64,000 nt of DNA from assembly GCA_002812745.2 (NCBI GenBank), contig NCSJ02000001.1, positions 310,001 to 374,000 on the forward strand. The letters run 5' to 3'. The translations under genes and the position numbers were made by a program. Of the stretch, positions 26,389 to 38,810 are shown piece after piece. The stretch is from Scytalidium lignicola (taxonomy: Eukaryota; Ascomycota; Leotiomycetes). The notes below the pieces were generated by a model. The model did not search any database and was not told where the DNA came from. It was given only the letters and a program-made list of their open reading frames with translations. How positions within the stretch are numbered: position 1 is the stretch's first letter; each line of letters begins with the position of its first letter.

Positions 26389-29025
26389 GGAGCACGATTA
26401 GAAAGCTCTGAAGTTGGCTTCGATGAAGATTTACCTTCAAAAAGTTTCTGATGCTCTTCGGAAGTAAGTTCCCAGAGGTCGGAAAAGTTGTTCACCAAAT
26501 TATTTAATGTATATAAAGAACTTAATGCATACATACTCTCGGTAATCAATTTGTTCTCTACTTAGACACTAGCTGAGTATCATAGATATCCAAAGCACTT
26601 TCTTGAACGTCGTCCTTACCCGGAGCTGCCATTCAATCCAGGAGGGTTAAACCAGAGGAAGAATCAAGGCAGTACAAACAAAGGTAGGGGTGGTGGATGG
26701 ATGCTGGATGTCTTTGTCTACAGGACACGTATACCAGTATATACGCAAACTGAGAGTTCGAGAACAGGAAGTAATAACTGAGGTATATTACTTTTAGGAG
26801 AAACCAATGGGCGTACTGTGGCATAGAGTCTCTACAATCCATAGCTATAGCTGAGGAATACAGAGTATTGGGGGAAAAAAATTCAATCCAGGGTGATAGG
26901 TTTAGTCTATCACGTACAGAACCAAATTTGAGATGGCGAAGATTCTCCAGAGAGAAATTTGGCACACTTAGTTATCTCCGAACCCCACATTCTACGTACT
27001 CGAAATAGTTGAGAATACCCTTGCCAGAGGAACTGGGGGATATGCCGTCGTGGTTGTGTAAACAATTTCCTCAGAGTTGGTTAAACCAGCACAACCAGGT
27101 AGTGAGCCCTTGTTCAACCTCAAATTATATCCCCACTCATTGCACAGAATTAACAACAAGTACGGCTTTCTGCGGACTTGGATATCCAAAAATCCGAGGT
27201 TCTTGAAGAAAAGTAGGCTAATGTAACATGGCAACCGGATTTACGGATGGGCATGTTTCTAATACATGTACTGTAAACTAGCTTAATCTGCCCCGGTGTT
27301 TTACAGAACTTCCAAGGGTGAAAATCCGGATTTGCCAGTGGGCTTACGAAGATTTTAAACAAGGGCCACGAAGACCCCTGTGAACTTACTGTATTCTGCT
27401 AATATTCAGAACATCGCATCCCCACAAAACAACGGTCGAAGCTAATCAGAACTCAAAGCCAAGAGAGGAAAGTGCGTGATACCTCTATTCTGTGGGGAAA
27501 CTGCGGATATGGTACCGTACGTGCATGCATTTATGAAGGGGCAGAGTGATACATCACCGTAAGCTACTGTGAGTCGAATTCTAATCTCCGCTCGGATCTA
27601 AATCAAAATCCGATCCAATCCCTGTGGGGCCAAGATGCTTTTGATGCCGATGATTATTTCTTGGAATCGCCTGTTGGGATATCTGATGTTAATTAGTGTG
27701 CCCAATTCCACCGTAATTTTACAGTACTATGATATTACTATCGTCACCATTTCTTTTATGTATTTTGGGCTATTTGATAGTTCTTTAATATTTTAAATTA
27801 TAATAGATTGTAGAGATTATATGCTCTAGAATGATGTAAATAAAGTTATAATTTCAATATCATATCTGTCAGTAGAATACGAAGTTGGTTCGCACCTTAT
27901 TACTTCTCTTACTTCCTAATTCCTCTAGAGTCACTTAGATTCCTATAGCTAGTAGTATGTTTGATCATTTGGGTAGTATGCTTCATCAAGCAGAAGCTGT
28001 GCTGTTAGATTTTTCAGATGATCCACCAAGATAATCCCTTAACCTTTCAACATTTGTCATTGCCACCATTAAGATTGATCTCCAATTGGGATATTTATCA
28101 TACTCCCGGCAATGCCAAAATAGGCTCATTAACCGTATGTCATCAAATAATTAAGATGCTAAAATGGCAGAAATTAAACACTTAATGGATGGGCCAGAGC
28201 ACATATTACAAATAAAAATATTATTTATTGCAAAGTTTTGGTCATTAGAGAAACAGATTACCACTTACTCGGAAGAACCTCTTTAATCTAGCACTTTAAA
28301 ATATTAAGAGTTAAGCTAGAAGACTACAGGTTTCATAAGCTATGAACTTATCATGGTGATTATAAAAATCCATCACTTACGCGTTCTCCAATTTTATTTT
28401 ATTTTATTTTATTTCTATTTCTGCAATGTCAAAACTAAAAATCTCCATATGTCAGGAGACTACCTACAGTCGTGGGAAGATGATACAATAACGAAAACGA
28501 GATGCCTGAGAGCAGCTAATGCTGTGAACAAAATGCACGAAGCAGTTTGTGATAAAATTATTTAAATAAGCCTAGTTTATAAAGTAGTAAAACCACGGAA
28601 GAGCAGGTTTCTTCGGCTTTCCTGATTATAATATTCTCCCATCTATTGAAAAAAAATATCTTATGATTGCCGACGCTTCCACAGCAGGTCGAAGTATAAG
28701 AGTAGTTTAGGTATTCGAATCCATTACACGTGTAACATCTTAATTATCCCGAGCACTAGTGTGAGATAGACAAGTAGATTGAGTCTCAAGATAAATACTT
28801 GCCTTTTAGAGAGTGTCATCTAATAACTGGCATATATAAAGCACAATACCTTCAGGGAATATGAGATAATAAGGAGATTCGAAATTCGTTTTCATTATCA
28901 TAAGTTACCATGCCATTAACATTATATCTGTTAATTTCTGTACCTGCAGGTTCATAAGAACGATCCGTCAATTGCCGCTCAAAGCATGTTGATTTTGGTT
29001 AAAAACAATCTACTCTCCAAACTCA
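26389..29025. other. Gene-free AT-rich stretch
   Basis: About 2.6 kb with only short frames on either strand and no domain that I recognise. A pentanucleotide run of TTTTA lies near 28395-28415. It could hold an old, fully decayed element, but I see no terminal repeats. Confidence 0.5.
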
Positions 29026-30935
29026 TTAATTCAAGCTTAAAGAACTTTTGGGAACTTTGAACCTGTATCTTCCAGATATGAACCAATCCCCAATCGCAAT
29101 CAGGATAACTGCTCCCACCAGTGGACCCGCGTAATTGATTGTGCTAGCATCTACCGGCAAGACCGTTGGGAACGGAAGGAAGATGAAGATGTATATTATG
29201 TACACCAGAGAGAACAAATTAATCGGGATACCCCAATGCCCGAGCTTGAATGGTCCATAGACCGGGTGGCGATTTTGCAGCTTTCGGATTAAAATGAAGA
29301 GGATGGGTATGAAATATGAGATGTACAGGGCAATGGTAGGTAGGGAGATGAGTGCGTTAAATGCAGTTGCAGAGGGGATGTTGATTATAGCTAGGAGACA
29401 GCAGAGGAGACCAACGAGCCCGAGCGCGTTGATTGGAATCTTGAAGCCTGGATGGACCTAAGGAAAGGCAGTAATGTAAGCTAGTGCTAACGGTGGGCTA
29501 AATTGTGTATATCAGGGACTTACGTAGGAAAATGTCTTGGAAAATGGGAGTCCCTTATCTCTGGCGAATGCCCAGGTTAGTCGAGAGACGGAAGCAAAGA
29601 TATTGAACAGTGAAATAAACAATATGAGAGCCATCATCACTACGAGGATGTTGGTGGCGGCTACGGACTTGGTCGCTTCCCAGTAAACTTCAATAATAGG
29701 AAGTCCTGTCGGGGTGTTGGTTACTGCATCGATATCTCCAATGCAGAAGAGCACAGCTACCATATATGCCCATTGCATAATGCTGTTCAAGGTAACGGCT
29801 GTAATCATGCTATGAGGGACACGAGTTCGAGGTCCATTGACCTCATCACCTAGTATAATGTTAGCATGGGATTCCATATTTTTTTCTCTTACGAGCTCTT
29901 TTTTTTAAAGCATGACTTACTCATGTGCAAGACTCCATCAAAAGATGTAATTGGAAATGTCACCGTCAGTAACCCAAGACTGAAAGCAACGCCGGGATTT
30001 GTCCAACCACTTAGATCATGCGTCAGCGTGTTGAAGACATACGATGCATCACTTCGGTGTGCCAGACACACCAAAGTAATGATGGATATGATGAAGAACA
30101 CAACATGACAGATGCCACCAATCATTTCTAGCGTGTTGAGCATCTTCCTAAACCAAAAATTCCACACCACAGGAATGACTACAAAGCCCCACATTATAAG
30201 TGTTCCATGCCATCGTTCGGGAGTATAATCCGGATAGTTGAAGACGACCAGGCCAATCACGATATTGGAGAGGTAGGCAGGACTGGCTGCTGTTACTGTA
30301 ATCCAAGCAAAAATTGTAATCCAGCCTAAATAGACAAGATGTTAGCAATGGAGCAGGACAAACGAAGCAGAGATATTTGAGAGCAATTGACCTTGGAAGA
30401 GGCCCCAAAACTCGGGGTATATAGGCGCAAAGGCCGCCGACCATCGGTATTGAGCCCCAACCACAGGATCCCTATACTAAAATAAATACATTTCGTTTTT
30501 GACTCCAGTTTGTATTTGGCAACCTACATCGAGGCCATCTCTGCCAGCGAGATAGCTATTGCAGTGGAACCAATACCAGACACAATGCTACCATACACCA
30601 AGGATGCCGGGCCACCATTTAGCAGACTGAACTGAAATGATGTACCCGCAGCTTCCCAAGCGGCCTGCAGAGTGAAGCCAAAGTTCACAATTGCAGCCGG
30701 GTTGATGAATCTCTATCCATCTCGATCAGTATACTTTGCTTCAATTAATCCGTTTGCGTCACAGCGAGAGAAAGCAATTGGTCTCTTGGATTGGACGTAC
30801 GTCAAGAATTCCCTTCTCTGATGGCGGATCAGATAGTATCTCGGGTTGCACAACAACGCCTTTCTCTAGACTCCCTTCCTTGCTGCTGTTGCGCTCCTCC
30901 ATAGTAACCATCTCGATGCTTTTGTCGGCCTCCAT
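29026..30935 (-). CDS. Amino-acid/GABA permease (APC superfamily)
   Basis: Plasma-membrane permease of the fungal GABA/choline/amino-acid transporter group (APC superfamily). The start is ATG 30935, with a polar N-terminus MEADKSIEMVTMEERNSSKE. Exons then give helix 1 (INPAAIVNFGFTLQAAWEAA, with GTSFQ following), SGIGSTAIAISLAEMAS, and the conserved DPVVGAQYRWSAAFAP. Later come SFDGVLHMSDEVNGPRTRVP and RLTWAFARDKGLPFSK, both strong family signatures. The C-terminal helices end GDWFISGRYRFKVPKSSLSL at 29026. Several introns interrupt it. The protein of roughly 510-520 residues is normal. The exact substrate cannot be fixed from the sequence. Confidence 0.9.
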
Positions 30936-33009
30936 GATTCCAGCGAAGTGAGTGACTTTCGAACAATGTCGTCACGGGTCAGAAGTTTGACGTTGCACAA
31001 TCTGGGGAACTTCTGAGTAAGCTCGAGTAAAAAGGAAGAAGTGCTGAAGAAGGTTTGGCAAGGAGACAGGGAAAGAAGACTAGTCGATCAAGGTGAGGGG
31101 GAACCGCTCTGCTGGGAATCACAACAACGAACCCGGAGACTTGCTGACCACAGACAGGGTGTAACTGCAGCCCTGGGGGTCGGCACTTGCCAGAATAAAG
31201 AACTGAAGAAGTGGTTGGAAGATGACTTCACAAAGGCTTGAGCCTGAAGCGATGGTAACCCCTTCAGCGGCGTGGGCGAGTGCGAATGATAGCAGTCGGC
31301 AGTCAAGCTGCCATGCTTAATGTAGGAATTGCCATATGCAATAACACCCTAATAATGAACTGCCGGGGCAACCTCCCTTTACAGCAATCCCATCTTGTGC
31401 TGTGACAGCCTCCAATAAGAAGGAAGCTGGTAGCATTCAAAAAAGAGCATGCCCTCGCCTACTGGATATCAATCAGTATGCGAGCAGGACACCCACTATG
31501 CGACGACGATACCACCCACCACCGCCCGCAGAAACAATACACGTCTATCTTGTCCCCCATTCTCTTTTACTCATCCTAGAGGGTCGCCAAGGAGTAGTTA
31601 ACTATTGTAAGCCGATAAGTAAGCCCCAATTTACGTAGCGGAAGTAGCATTGGCAGCACTGCTGGCACAGGAACAGCCTCGTTCAGTGGTGATGGATACT
31701 TGTGGCTTGCCCTGTCGGGTCTTGGCTTTGCTTTCGGAGAATAGGGGGGGCACTGGGGAAGGGCCCGAGGGAGAGCACGAGCGGAGAGGAAGGAGCCGTG
31801 CCGCTGCCTCGTGAGCAGGATCGTGAGCAAGTTGATGGGTCTGAGCCCTGGAGAAATTAGAGCTACGCTCTGTTATAGGGCAAGAGATGTTCTCCTCTGG
31901 GATTAGAGGCGGTCTTGATGGCTGTAGATGGAGTGCTGGGTAGCATCCGCGGAGCTGCCGGTGGCCTCCCGGTGGCCTGCCGGAACCCAATCACAGTGAC
32001 TGACAGCTTAGGTAGCTCTTATCTTTGATCTCCCCCAATGTCCATCTGGGATATCATAAAAAGCAAAAGAGACGAGGGCCACACTCGGATCGACAGTGGG
32101 TGGTGATGAGGTTGGGTAGCATTCGCGCATAGTATTGCGGGATTTGAAGAACATTGAAATAATCTCTTTCATGAAACCTGGGGTGGTACTGTATAAAGGA
32201 ATTGAACCTATCTATGTAATTATTAACCAATCGCACCTCCATCAGTGCGAACCTATCTCTTGGCCAGTCATTTATGATGTATATAACTTTCATCCTGAAT
32301 AGCTGCAGTATATCATATCATGAGCCCATGTTCTTATACCAGGGAGTTGAAAGACCCTGAAACTGTCCCCCGAGCCACACAGGAGAATTGATCCTTCTCC
32401 GCCCTGCGCGCCTCTTGCGATCCCTTGTGCCTTATACGAACTCAAGTGATGATATTCCAGCGCCACGCATAATCAAACCTACAGTTGTGTCGCCCTGTAG
32501 CAAGGCTGATCACACCCCATACCCGGACCAAAACAACAATAAGATTGGCTGCATAATCACTATAACCTAGACCCACCGGAAATAAGCCTATCCCAGATAC
32601 GGATCCGTACACATTTCTCGTTTCGCAAGAGTATTGAACCTCGGACAGCGCGAGCTGGTTTGTGCTATGTTGTGCTGTGCCTGGAACCGACGTAGCTGTG
32701 CTGTATTGTACCGGAACATGTACAATTCTTTTGTTGCTTTTGCACGCGACAGCTCACTCTCCTACCAGCCTGCTGTTGCACTGTGAGACCCGGTGGGATA
32801 CCAGGGATCTCTGCGACGACTCATCCAAATTCGTACCTTATCATGGGTTCACCAACAAAACATCCTTCCAGCTCCTCTTTATGTTTCCTTTCCTTTGTTC
32901 TTTAGCAAAGGAGGGGGCAGCTCATGGGCCTGCAAGTATCGTGCATCATCTAAATGATAGACCTCGCTGAACAGCAGCAATAACTCGCCTCCTCGACTGC
33001 GAGACAATA
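30936..33009. other. Divergent spacer, no supported gene
   Basis: About 2 kb between the permease and the rhodopsin-like gene, which diverge. The many short frames here lack domains; the stretch 31620-32000 is GC-richer. No RNA gene is recognised. Confidence 0.5.
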
Positions 33010-34605
33010 ATGTCGTCAACAGCAAGTCTGTTGACCAGCTATCCAACCAGCTATCCGCCATTCTTTGAGGTTACGGACGATGATAGAGGTCCTTATGCCG
33101 TGGTGGTGGCTTTCTGCTCCATTGTGCTGATGCTCTCGGTTGCTGCGATTCGATTTCTGCTTGCCGGACGACAGAAGATCGAATTTGAGCTTGACGATTC
33201 CTTTTTCACTGTGGCTGTGGTATGTTATCTTGTGTTAGGAAAATAAAACCAAAAAACCAACGTCAGAGAAACGGTTTTATTGACGAGGTATTCGCAGGGT
33301 TTTGCTATCGCCAGTGCGTTCTGTTTCTACAGAGCTGTTGTCGCCGGCCTGGGTAGGCACATCGATGACGTGGGATCAGACAGTTTACTGTCTTACTACA
33401 AAGTACGTTCCAGAACCTATGTCAACATAATGATTCTTGTAACTGACATCTCTGACCTCTAAAGTTAATGTACACGGCTCAAATACTTGGAATCTTCTCG
33501 CAGGGTGCGGCAAAGACTTCAGTGGTTATGCTATACAGACGGATAACACCAGAACGGAACATCACACAATTCATCTTTCTTGGATCCATACTTCTCTGGG
33601 TCTTAATCTCGACGTTTTTGGTAGCGTTTCAATGTCAGTTGCCGCATCCTTGGGTATTCGTTCCTTCGCAGTGTACAACACATGGCAATATGCAATATCC
33701 TATCATCGTTTTTAACATGATCACCGACACCATGCTCTCTCTTGGTATTCTTCCCGTGGTTTGGGTACTCAATAACTCTCGTGATATGCGATTTGCGGTG
33801 GTCTTGTTATTTTCAGTTCGTCTTATGTAAGTGATCGAACGTGAAACAGCTATCAATCACGTAAGTTCTAACCTCAAGCAGTGTCGTGAGTGTTTCTATT
33901 GGACTTTTAGTCTCTGTTGCAGAGTCAATTATAGATGAGGATCAGACTTGTAAGTATCTACCTCCTTGGTCTATAAACACAGTTTCTTTTGGTGCCCAAC
34001 ACTAACAGGTGTCTAGGGTCCAGTTTGCCTCGAGCATTATGGGAAATGTAAGTATCTTTACTGAGATTAAATATGAAAACCATATTTATCTAATATTTGA
34101 GTCTACTTTATATATGCTAACTTGATTTCTTATTCTCAGGTCCGTTATTTTCTTATCCGTAATAACAGCCACAATACCTCGAACCAACACCTTCTGGGTC
34201 TCTCTCCAATCCGGCAAAGCAAATGCCGGTGTAACTGATTACGAGCTCTCAAACTCGCCCTCGCGTAGATTGTCATTCTCTCACGGGAAGAATAGCGACA
34301 AGGTTGAATCGAACAACTGCGTTAGTTCTGGATCTCAATCTCAATCACATCGTCTATCCGACGAGCCAAGTCTACGCAGCCCCAATTCACATCGCCATCT
34401 AAGACTTATCCCCAAGACTGGAAATAAAGTTAGCACCAAGATATTCTCTGACTCCGTGGATCGAGACACCGGAAGTGAAGAGACTGAGCTGGTCGCAGGT
34501 AGAGCGCCAGTTGGTGGCTTGGAGGATGATGATAGTCAGAAGGGAGCTGGCGGGATATACAGGAACACGCAGATATCTGTCGTGGAGGAGCATGTTAAAC
34601 GTTGA
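33010..34605 (+). CDS. Rhodopsin-domain (PTH11-like) 7-TM protein
   Basis: Fungal-specific integral membrane protein of the rhodopsin_fungal / PTH11-related group, often regarded as orphan receptors. The start at ATG 33010 gives an external N-terminus MSSTASLLTSYPTSYPPFFE. Helix 1 is VVVAFCSIVLMLSVAAIRFL. Short introns separate segments containing the family hallmarks YTAQILGIFSQGAAKTSVVM and LYRRITP, then FQCQLPHPWVF, and the MITDTMLSLGILPVVWVL helix. The cytoplasmic tail from about 34200 is long and Ser/Asp-rich (SHRLSDEPSLRSPNSHRHLR). It ends ISVVEEHVKR at 34605. No CFEM domain is present. The gene diverges from the permease. Receptor function is inferred from the family only. Confidence 0.82.
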
Positions 34606-35691
34606 CTGATAGCTAATAAGCTAGTCGGCTGTGGTTTAATAAGATTTTGCGTTCTGAGAACTGGTTATGGCGAATATACTGGGTGGTGTTGGAAAAAAGG
34701 TGATATGGAATTGTAATCCCGTTTAGGTATTCTCTGGGTTCTGGAGTTTTGAGAATCGGTATGTCTCATGACTATGGAGTTGATCACAGGGGATATGATG
34801 GAAAATTGGGAATTTCTTTTGTGGCGTTACTTTCACTATCTTTCACAAAGTTTCTAAGTAATTGTATAAGAGGGGTATAGAGCAGATGTTGAGGCACCAG
34901 GATGGTGGCCTTCAATTCTACCCCTTTGCACAGTCCAAGTTACGGTAGACTTAGAGCTCTACGGAGTCTAGGCAATTCAAAACCTTAAAATAATCTTAAA
35001 TCTACTACATAAATGAAAGGTCTCTTTATCATATATCATCTCCTGCAAGGCATCTGGGATAGTAATAGATATTTGGGTAGCCAGCGAATCATCCTAATAG
35101 ATATGCGATGCCTCGGAAGCATCTTTGACCGGCAAACAACCAACCACAAATGAGCCACACCGTCACATATTACTATTTCTGGAATCTCATGCGTACGGGG
35201 GGAAGTTGAGACGCAACCCGGTGGAATGCTTTTGGGGTAGATAAGACGGTGTGCTACATTAGAGGAGATAGGTTTGCCTTGCATTTCAACAGAGGCTCCC
35301 CGGTGGCAGGGCTTAGCTGCACTGCTACTCTACTGCAGCCCTGCATATTGCTATTACGTCTCTTACACGTTACACCTTGCCGGTGGTGGCTTGTGAAAAT
35401 GTTTCTCTTTTCCAGTTGAACCAACATCATGCAGACGGCCTTGCCTATGGTCGCGTATTATTGCTTTTTAACAGCTATGCTTCCACCGTTGCAACGTCCC
35501 CGCTCCTGTGAGTTTCTCTTTCTCCTCTCTCGGACTTCTCGATCTTAACAGGTACATAATAATAATTGTGGCTGAAGCAGCAGACAGTGCACCAACTCTG
35601 GATGAACAGGGCTTGATTAAAACCACGGGGTGCTGTCAGATTCCAGCTTCCCCCAGCTTTCTCACTCGCTTCCAGGCTACTCGTTCGGCGA
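34606..35691. other. Intergenic and P450 leader
   Basis: Spacer between the 7-TM gene and the cytochrome P450. A frame open from 35508 runs into the P450 start in the same phase, so a longer P450 N-terminus is possible but less likely. Confidence 0.45.
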
Positions 35692-37556
35692 TGGATTACG
35701 AAGAGATCCTCACCGTGATTACGGTAGAAATGAAGCGTATTGCGATGGAGCTCTTGCAGGATCTACTGACATTCGGTCGATCTCTAAGGTGGTATCATGT
35801 GATACTGTATTGGTTGGCTGTAGTCGTGCTTTATGTTAGTTCATTCAATTATACCTCCGTACTCTGTTCAAAATTAATTCAATCTCTACACGGATAGAAA
35901 CACCTTTGATGCTGAAGTAATGTAATATATAGTTCGTCATCATCTCCATCTATCGCGTTACCCTCCATCCATTAGCCAAATATCCAGGACCGCTTCTTCA
36001 GAGAATATCAGACTGGCCACTGGTAATCCATTGCTACCTGGGGGATCGTCATTTGTGGGAGTACAAGAACCATCAGAAATACGGTCAGCACATCTATCTC
36101 ATCTAAGATTACATGTCCACTTCTCGAGATATACTGATAAGTATGTGAACAGGCCCAATCGTTCGCTATGGGGCCAACAGTGTCTCCATCAACACCCCTG
36201 AGGCTCTCCAGGGGATTCACAATGCCAAAGCCAGCATCAAGAAAGGCGACTGGTACAAGACGCTGGACATATCTGCCGGAGCTCCCAGTGTCCAAATGGA
36301 AATTGACCCGCGACAACATGCCATGAGACGACGTATCATGGCGCCAGCTTTCTCGGAGCGTGCACTGAAAGAAGCTGAAAAGTTGATCACGGTCAGTGCC
36401 GTCAAGCTTAGGGGTGGTCTCTCAAGGCTTCCCGACAGCGACAAAAGGGGGGACTGGACGCCAACTCGCAACATGGGCCGATGGGCAACGTACTTTGGTT
36501 TCGACTTCATTGCGGATCTTGGATATGGTCGGTCATTTGGAATGCTTGAGAACGATGAGAACCGCTGGGTACCGGATGTGTTAAAAAACGCCAGTGTTTT
36601 TATCTACTATGTTGGCTATCTTCCCTTCATCGACTTGGTCCGGCCTTTGATGGGAAGTGTTATCCAGGATTACATCGGCGGACAAGAAGCTGCTGATTCT
36701 CTCAAGTACACCAAACTGGCAAACTCACGTCTTGCTGAACGGATGGAACTCGAGAAGCAATACAAAGCAGAAGGGAAAGATATTTCGGAGCAACGCAAAG
36801 ATACCTTTCACTACCTCCTCAATAGCAAAGACCCTGTGACTGGAAAGAGATTCACGATACCACAATTACAAGCCGACAGCGCTCTTATTATTGCTGCCGG
36901 CAGCGATGGTGTTGGTATCACCCTATCTGCAACGATATTTTACCTCCTTGCCAACCCTTCCGTGCTATCCAAACTCACCAACGAAATCCGCACAGCATTT
37001 TCAAGCGAAGGTGAGATCGTCAATCCAAAACTCAATAGTTTACCATACCTACATGCATGTATCGAGGAGACCCTGCGCATGAACCCTCCAAAGGCGTCGA
37101 GTCTCCCTCGGAAAGTCGTGAGAGGCGGGGTACGCATCGGCGATGAATACTTCCCCAGAGGGGTAACTCTAGGTGTACCGCTGTACGTCTTACAACACAG
37201 CGAGGATTGTTTCCGGTCACCATGGGAATACATACCAGAGCGTTGGATCGTGGACGAAGACTCAACTAAGGGGTCGAGTGAGGAGGAGGTTGCACAAGCG
37301 AAGAGTGCTTTCGCGCCGTTCCTGCTTGGACCAATGAATTGCATTGGGAAAAATATGAGTTATGTAGCGCTGAAGCTAGCGATTGCGCATCTGTTGTGGA
37401 AGTGCGATGTTAGATGTGCAGGGGACAAATTGACTGGTGGGGGGGAATGAAGGGGATGAGGAGGAGGGAAGAAGAAGGCCGAATGAATATCAGATGAAGG
37501 ATTGGATTTTGGGATTCAGAGATGGGCCAATGATTGAAGTTCGCGAGAGAATATAA
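35692..37556 (+). CDS. Cytochrome P450 monooxygenase
   Basis: Microsomal haem-thiolate monooxygenase. From ATG 35692, exon 1 ends with the membrane anchor (ILYWLAVVVLY). A second exon brings the proline-rich hinge YPGPLLQRISDWP, and the large exon after the intron ending just before 36153 holds the rest. Motifs: I-helix AAGSDGVGITLS, ExxR as EETLRMNPP, PERW, and the haem loop FLLGPMNCIGKN with its Cys ligand. The frame stops at TGA 37448-37450, but the next frame immediately continues PNEYQMKDWILGFRDGPMIE, a normal P450 C-terminus, to TAA 37556. The switch point is a run of seven Gs at about 37439-37445; six Gs would keep one frame. I therefore give the longer end and treat the break as a homopolymer error or real frameshift. 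The substrate is unknown. Confidence 0.85.
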
Positions 37557-38013
37557 GAGGACATATGACGAGATTTACGTTATATTAATCGATGATTTCT
37601 GCTGAGCTGGGAGAACATAGTTGGATGTCATGAGTATCAGGTTCTTCCTCGGCAATGCAAACGTAAAGACTTGATGTATAATGAATTACCATAAACCCAC
37701 TATTATATAGACATCACTCCATGTGCTCCATGAATTTAAATAAAACCGCAATAAATAAATGCTAAATAGGTATAAAACTGTTGAATAAGGAATGCAAAAG
37801 CAGTAAAGCAGTAAACCCAACCTCGTTCTTTTATTAACCAACTTTTGAATTCGTAACATCATTCATAAACCATGAGAGTACAACAGAAGAAGAAACACAA
37901 AGGAAACTACTTAACAATTCATTCCATCACCTAATTTTGTAATCCATCACTCCGTTCTTTTAAAAATCACACCATATCGTAACAAAGTCGTAATAAAGTC
38001 GTAAATTCATAAC
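37557..38013. other. Intergenic (convergent 3' ends)
   Basis: AT-rich spacer between the 3' ends of the P450 and the minus-strand tail gene; no gene recognised. Confidence 0.5.
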
Positions 38014-38770
38014 TCAAAATCTCGTTGAGAACCTCATCTTCGTCTTCCTTATCTTGAGGTTTGGGAGTGGACCCTCTATGTCTTCTTCCTCGGCCGTGGT
38101 CAGAGCGTCGATTGGGCCTTCCCTTCCTTCAACCATCGAAATCTTCACTTCATTTTTCTGAGGTCGTGGTTCCTCCTCAACCATCTCCTCTATTGATGCC
38201 ACTATCGGTGTTACTTGCAATTCATTGACAGGCGATTTGACATCCTCTATTGGGATTTTGGGATAAGAGGTGGTCCTTTTTAGTTTCTTATCTGTGATGA
38301 CTTTCAACTTCTCATTTTGTGTCGACTTCACTTCTTTCCTCAGTACTGCATTTGCCCCGTTTGCAATCAGCTTTGAGGNAAATTGCCACTTCCTGGTTAA
38401 GGGGCTCGTTTGAGTTCAGTTTCCTCTCTTCTTTCATGGTCTCTTCCACTTGCTCCACACTTACTCTTGGGGTAAGGGGCAGTTCTGGCTGTTGGAAATC
38501 CCTCAAATACTGTCTTGTGGTTGACTTCACTTCCTTCTGCGCAGGTTCTTCCCTCTCTCTGGAGTTGCCATTTGTCAAATATATGAATTCCGGTGCCGAG
38601 AACTCCCTTTGAGAGACTTTTATGTCTTCTTTTGGCACTTCTACGGCATCCAATTTTGTGTACAGTGGGAAACTCCTTTCTGTGCCTTGCTTTGTTTCCC
38701 CCTTAGATTTATCCTCTGAAGGTGTACGTAGAAACATTTGGAATCCAGAATTATTATCCTCACTACTCAC
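38014..38770 (-). CDS. Disordered, charged protein or tail of the BTB gene
   Basis: A low-complexity, Lys/Glu-rich frame of about 250 codons without a recognised domain. An N at 38379 splits it on paper into two frames; without the N it reads continuously ...NQEVAISSKLIANGANAVLR followed by KEVKSTQNEK. The frame has no ATG until 38737 (MFLRTPSEDK). Upstream of that it opens only with GTG codons (VSSEDNNSGFQ), which suggests it is an exon. An in-phase splice from the donor at 38814 to an acceptor ending at 38766 (49 bp) would join it to the BTB-like frame just upstream, but the acceptor is weak. It is either the C-terminal tail of that gene or a separate 240-residue protein. Confidence 0.5.
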
Positions 38771-38810
38771 ATTAGCAATTCTCGCCTGAACAATAGATCA
38801 AATGAAGTTC

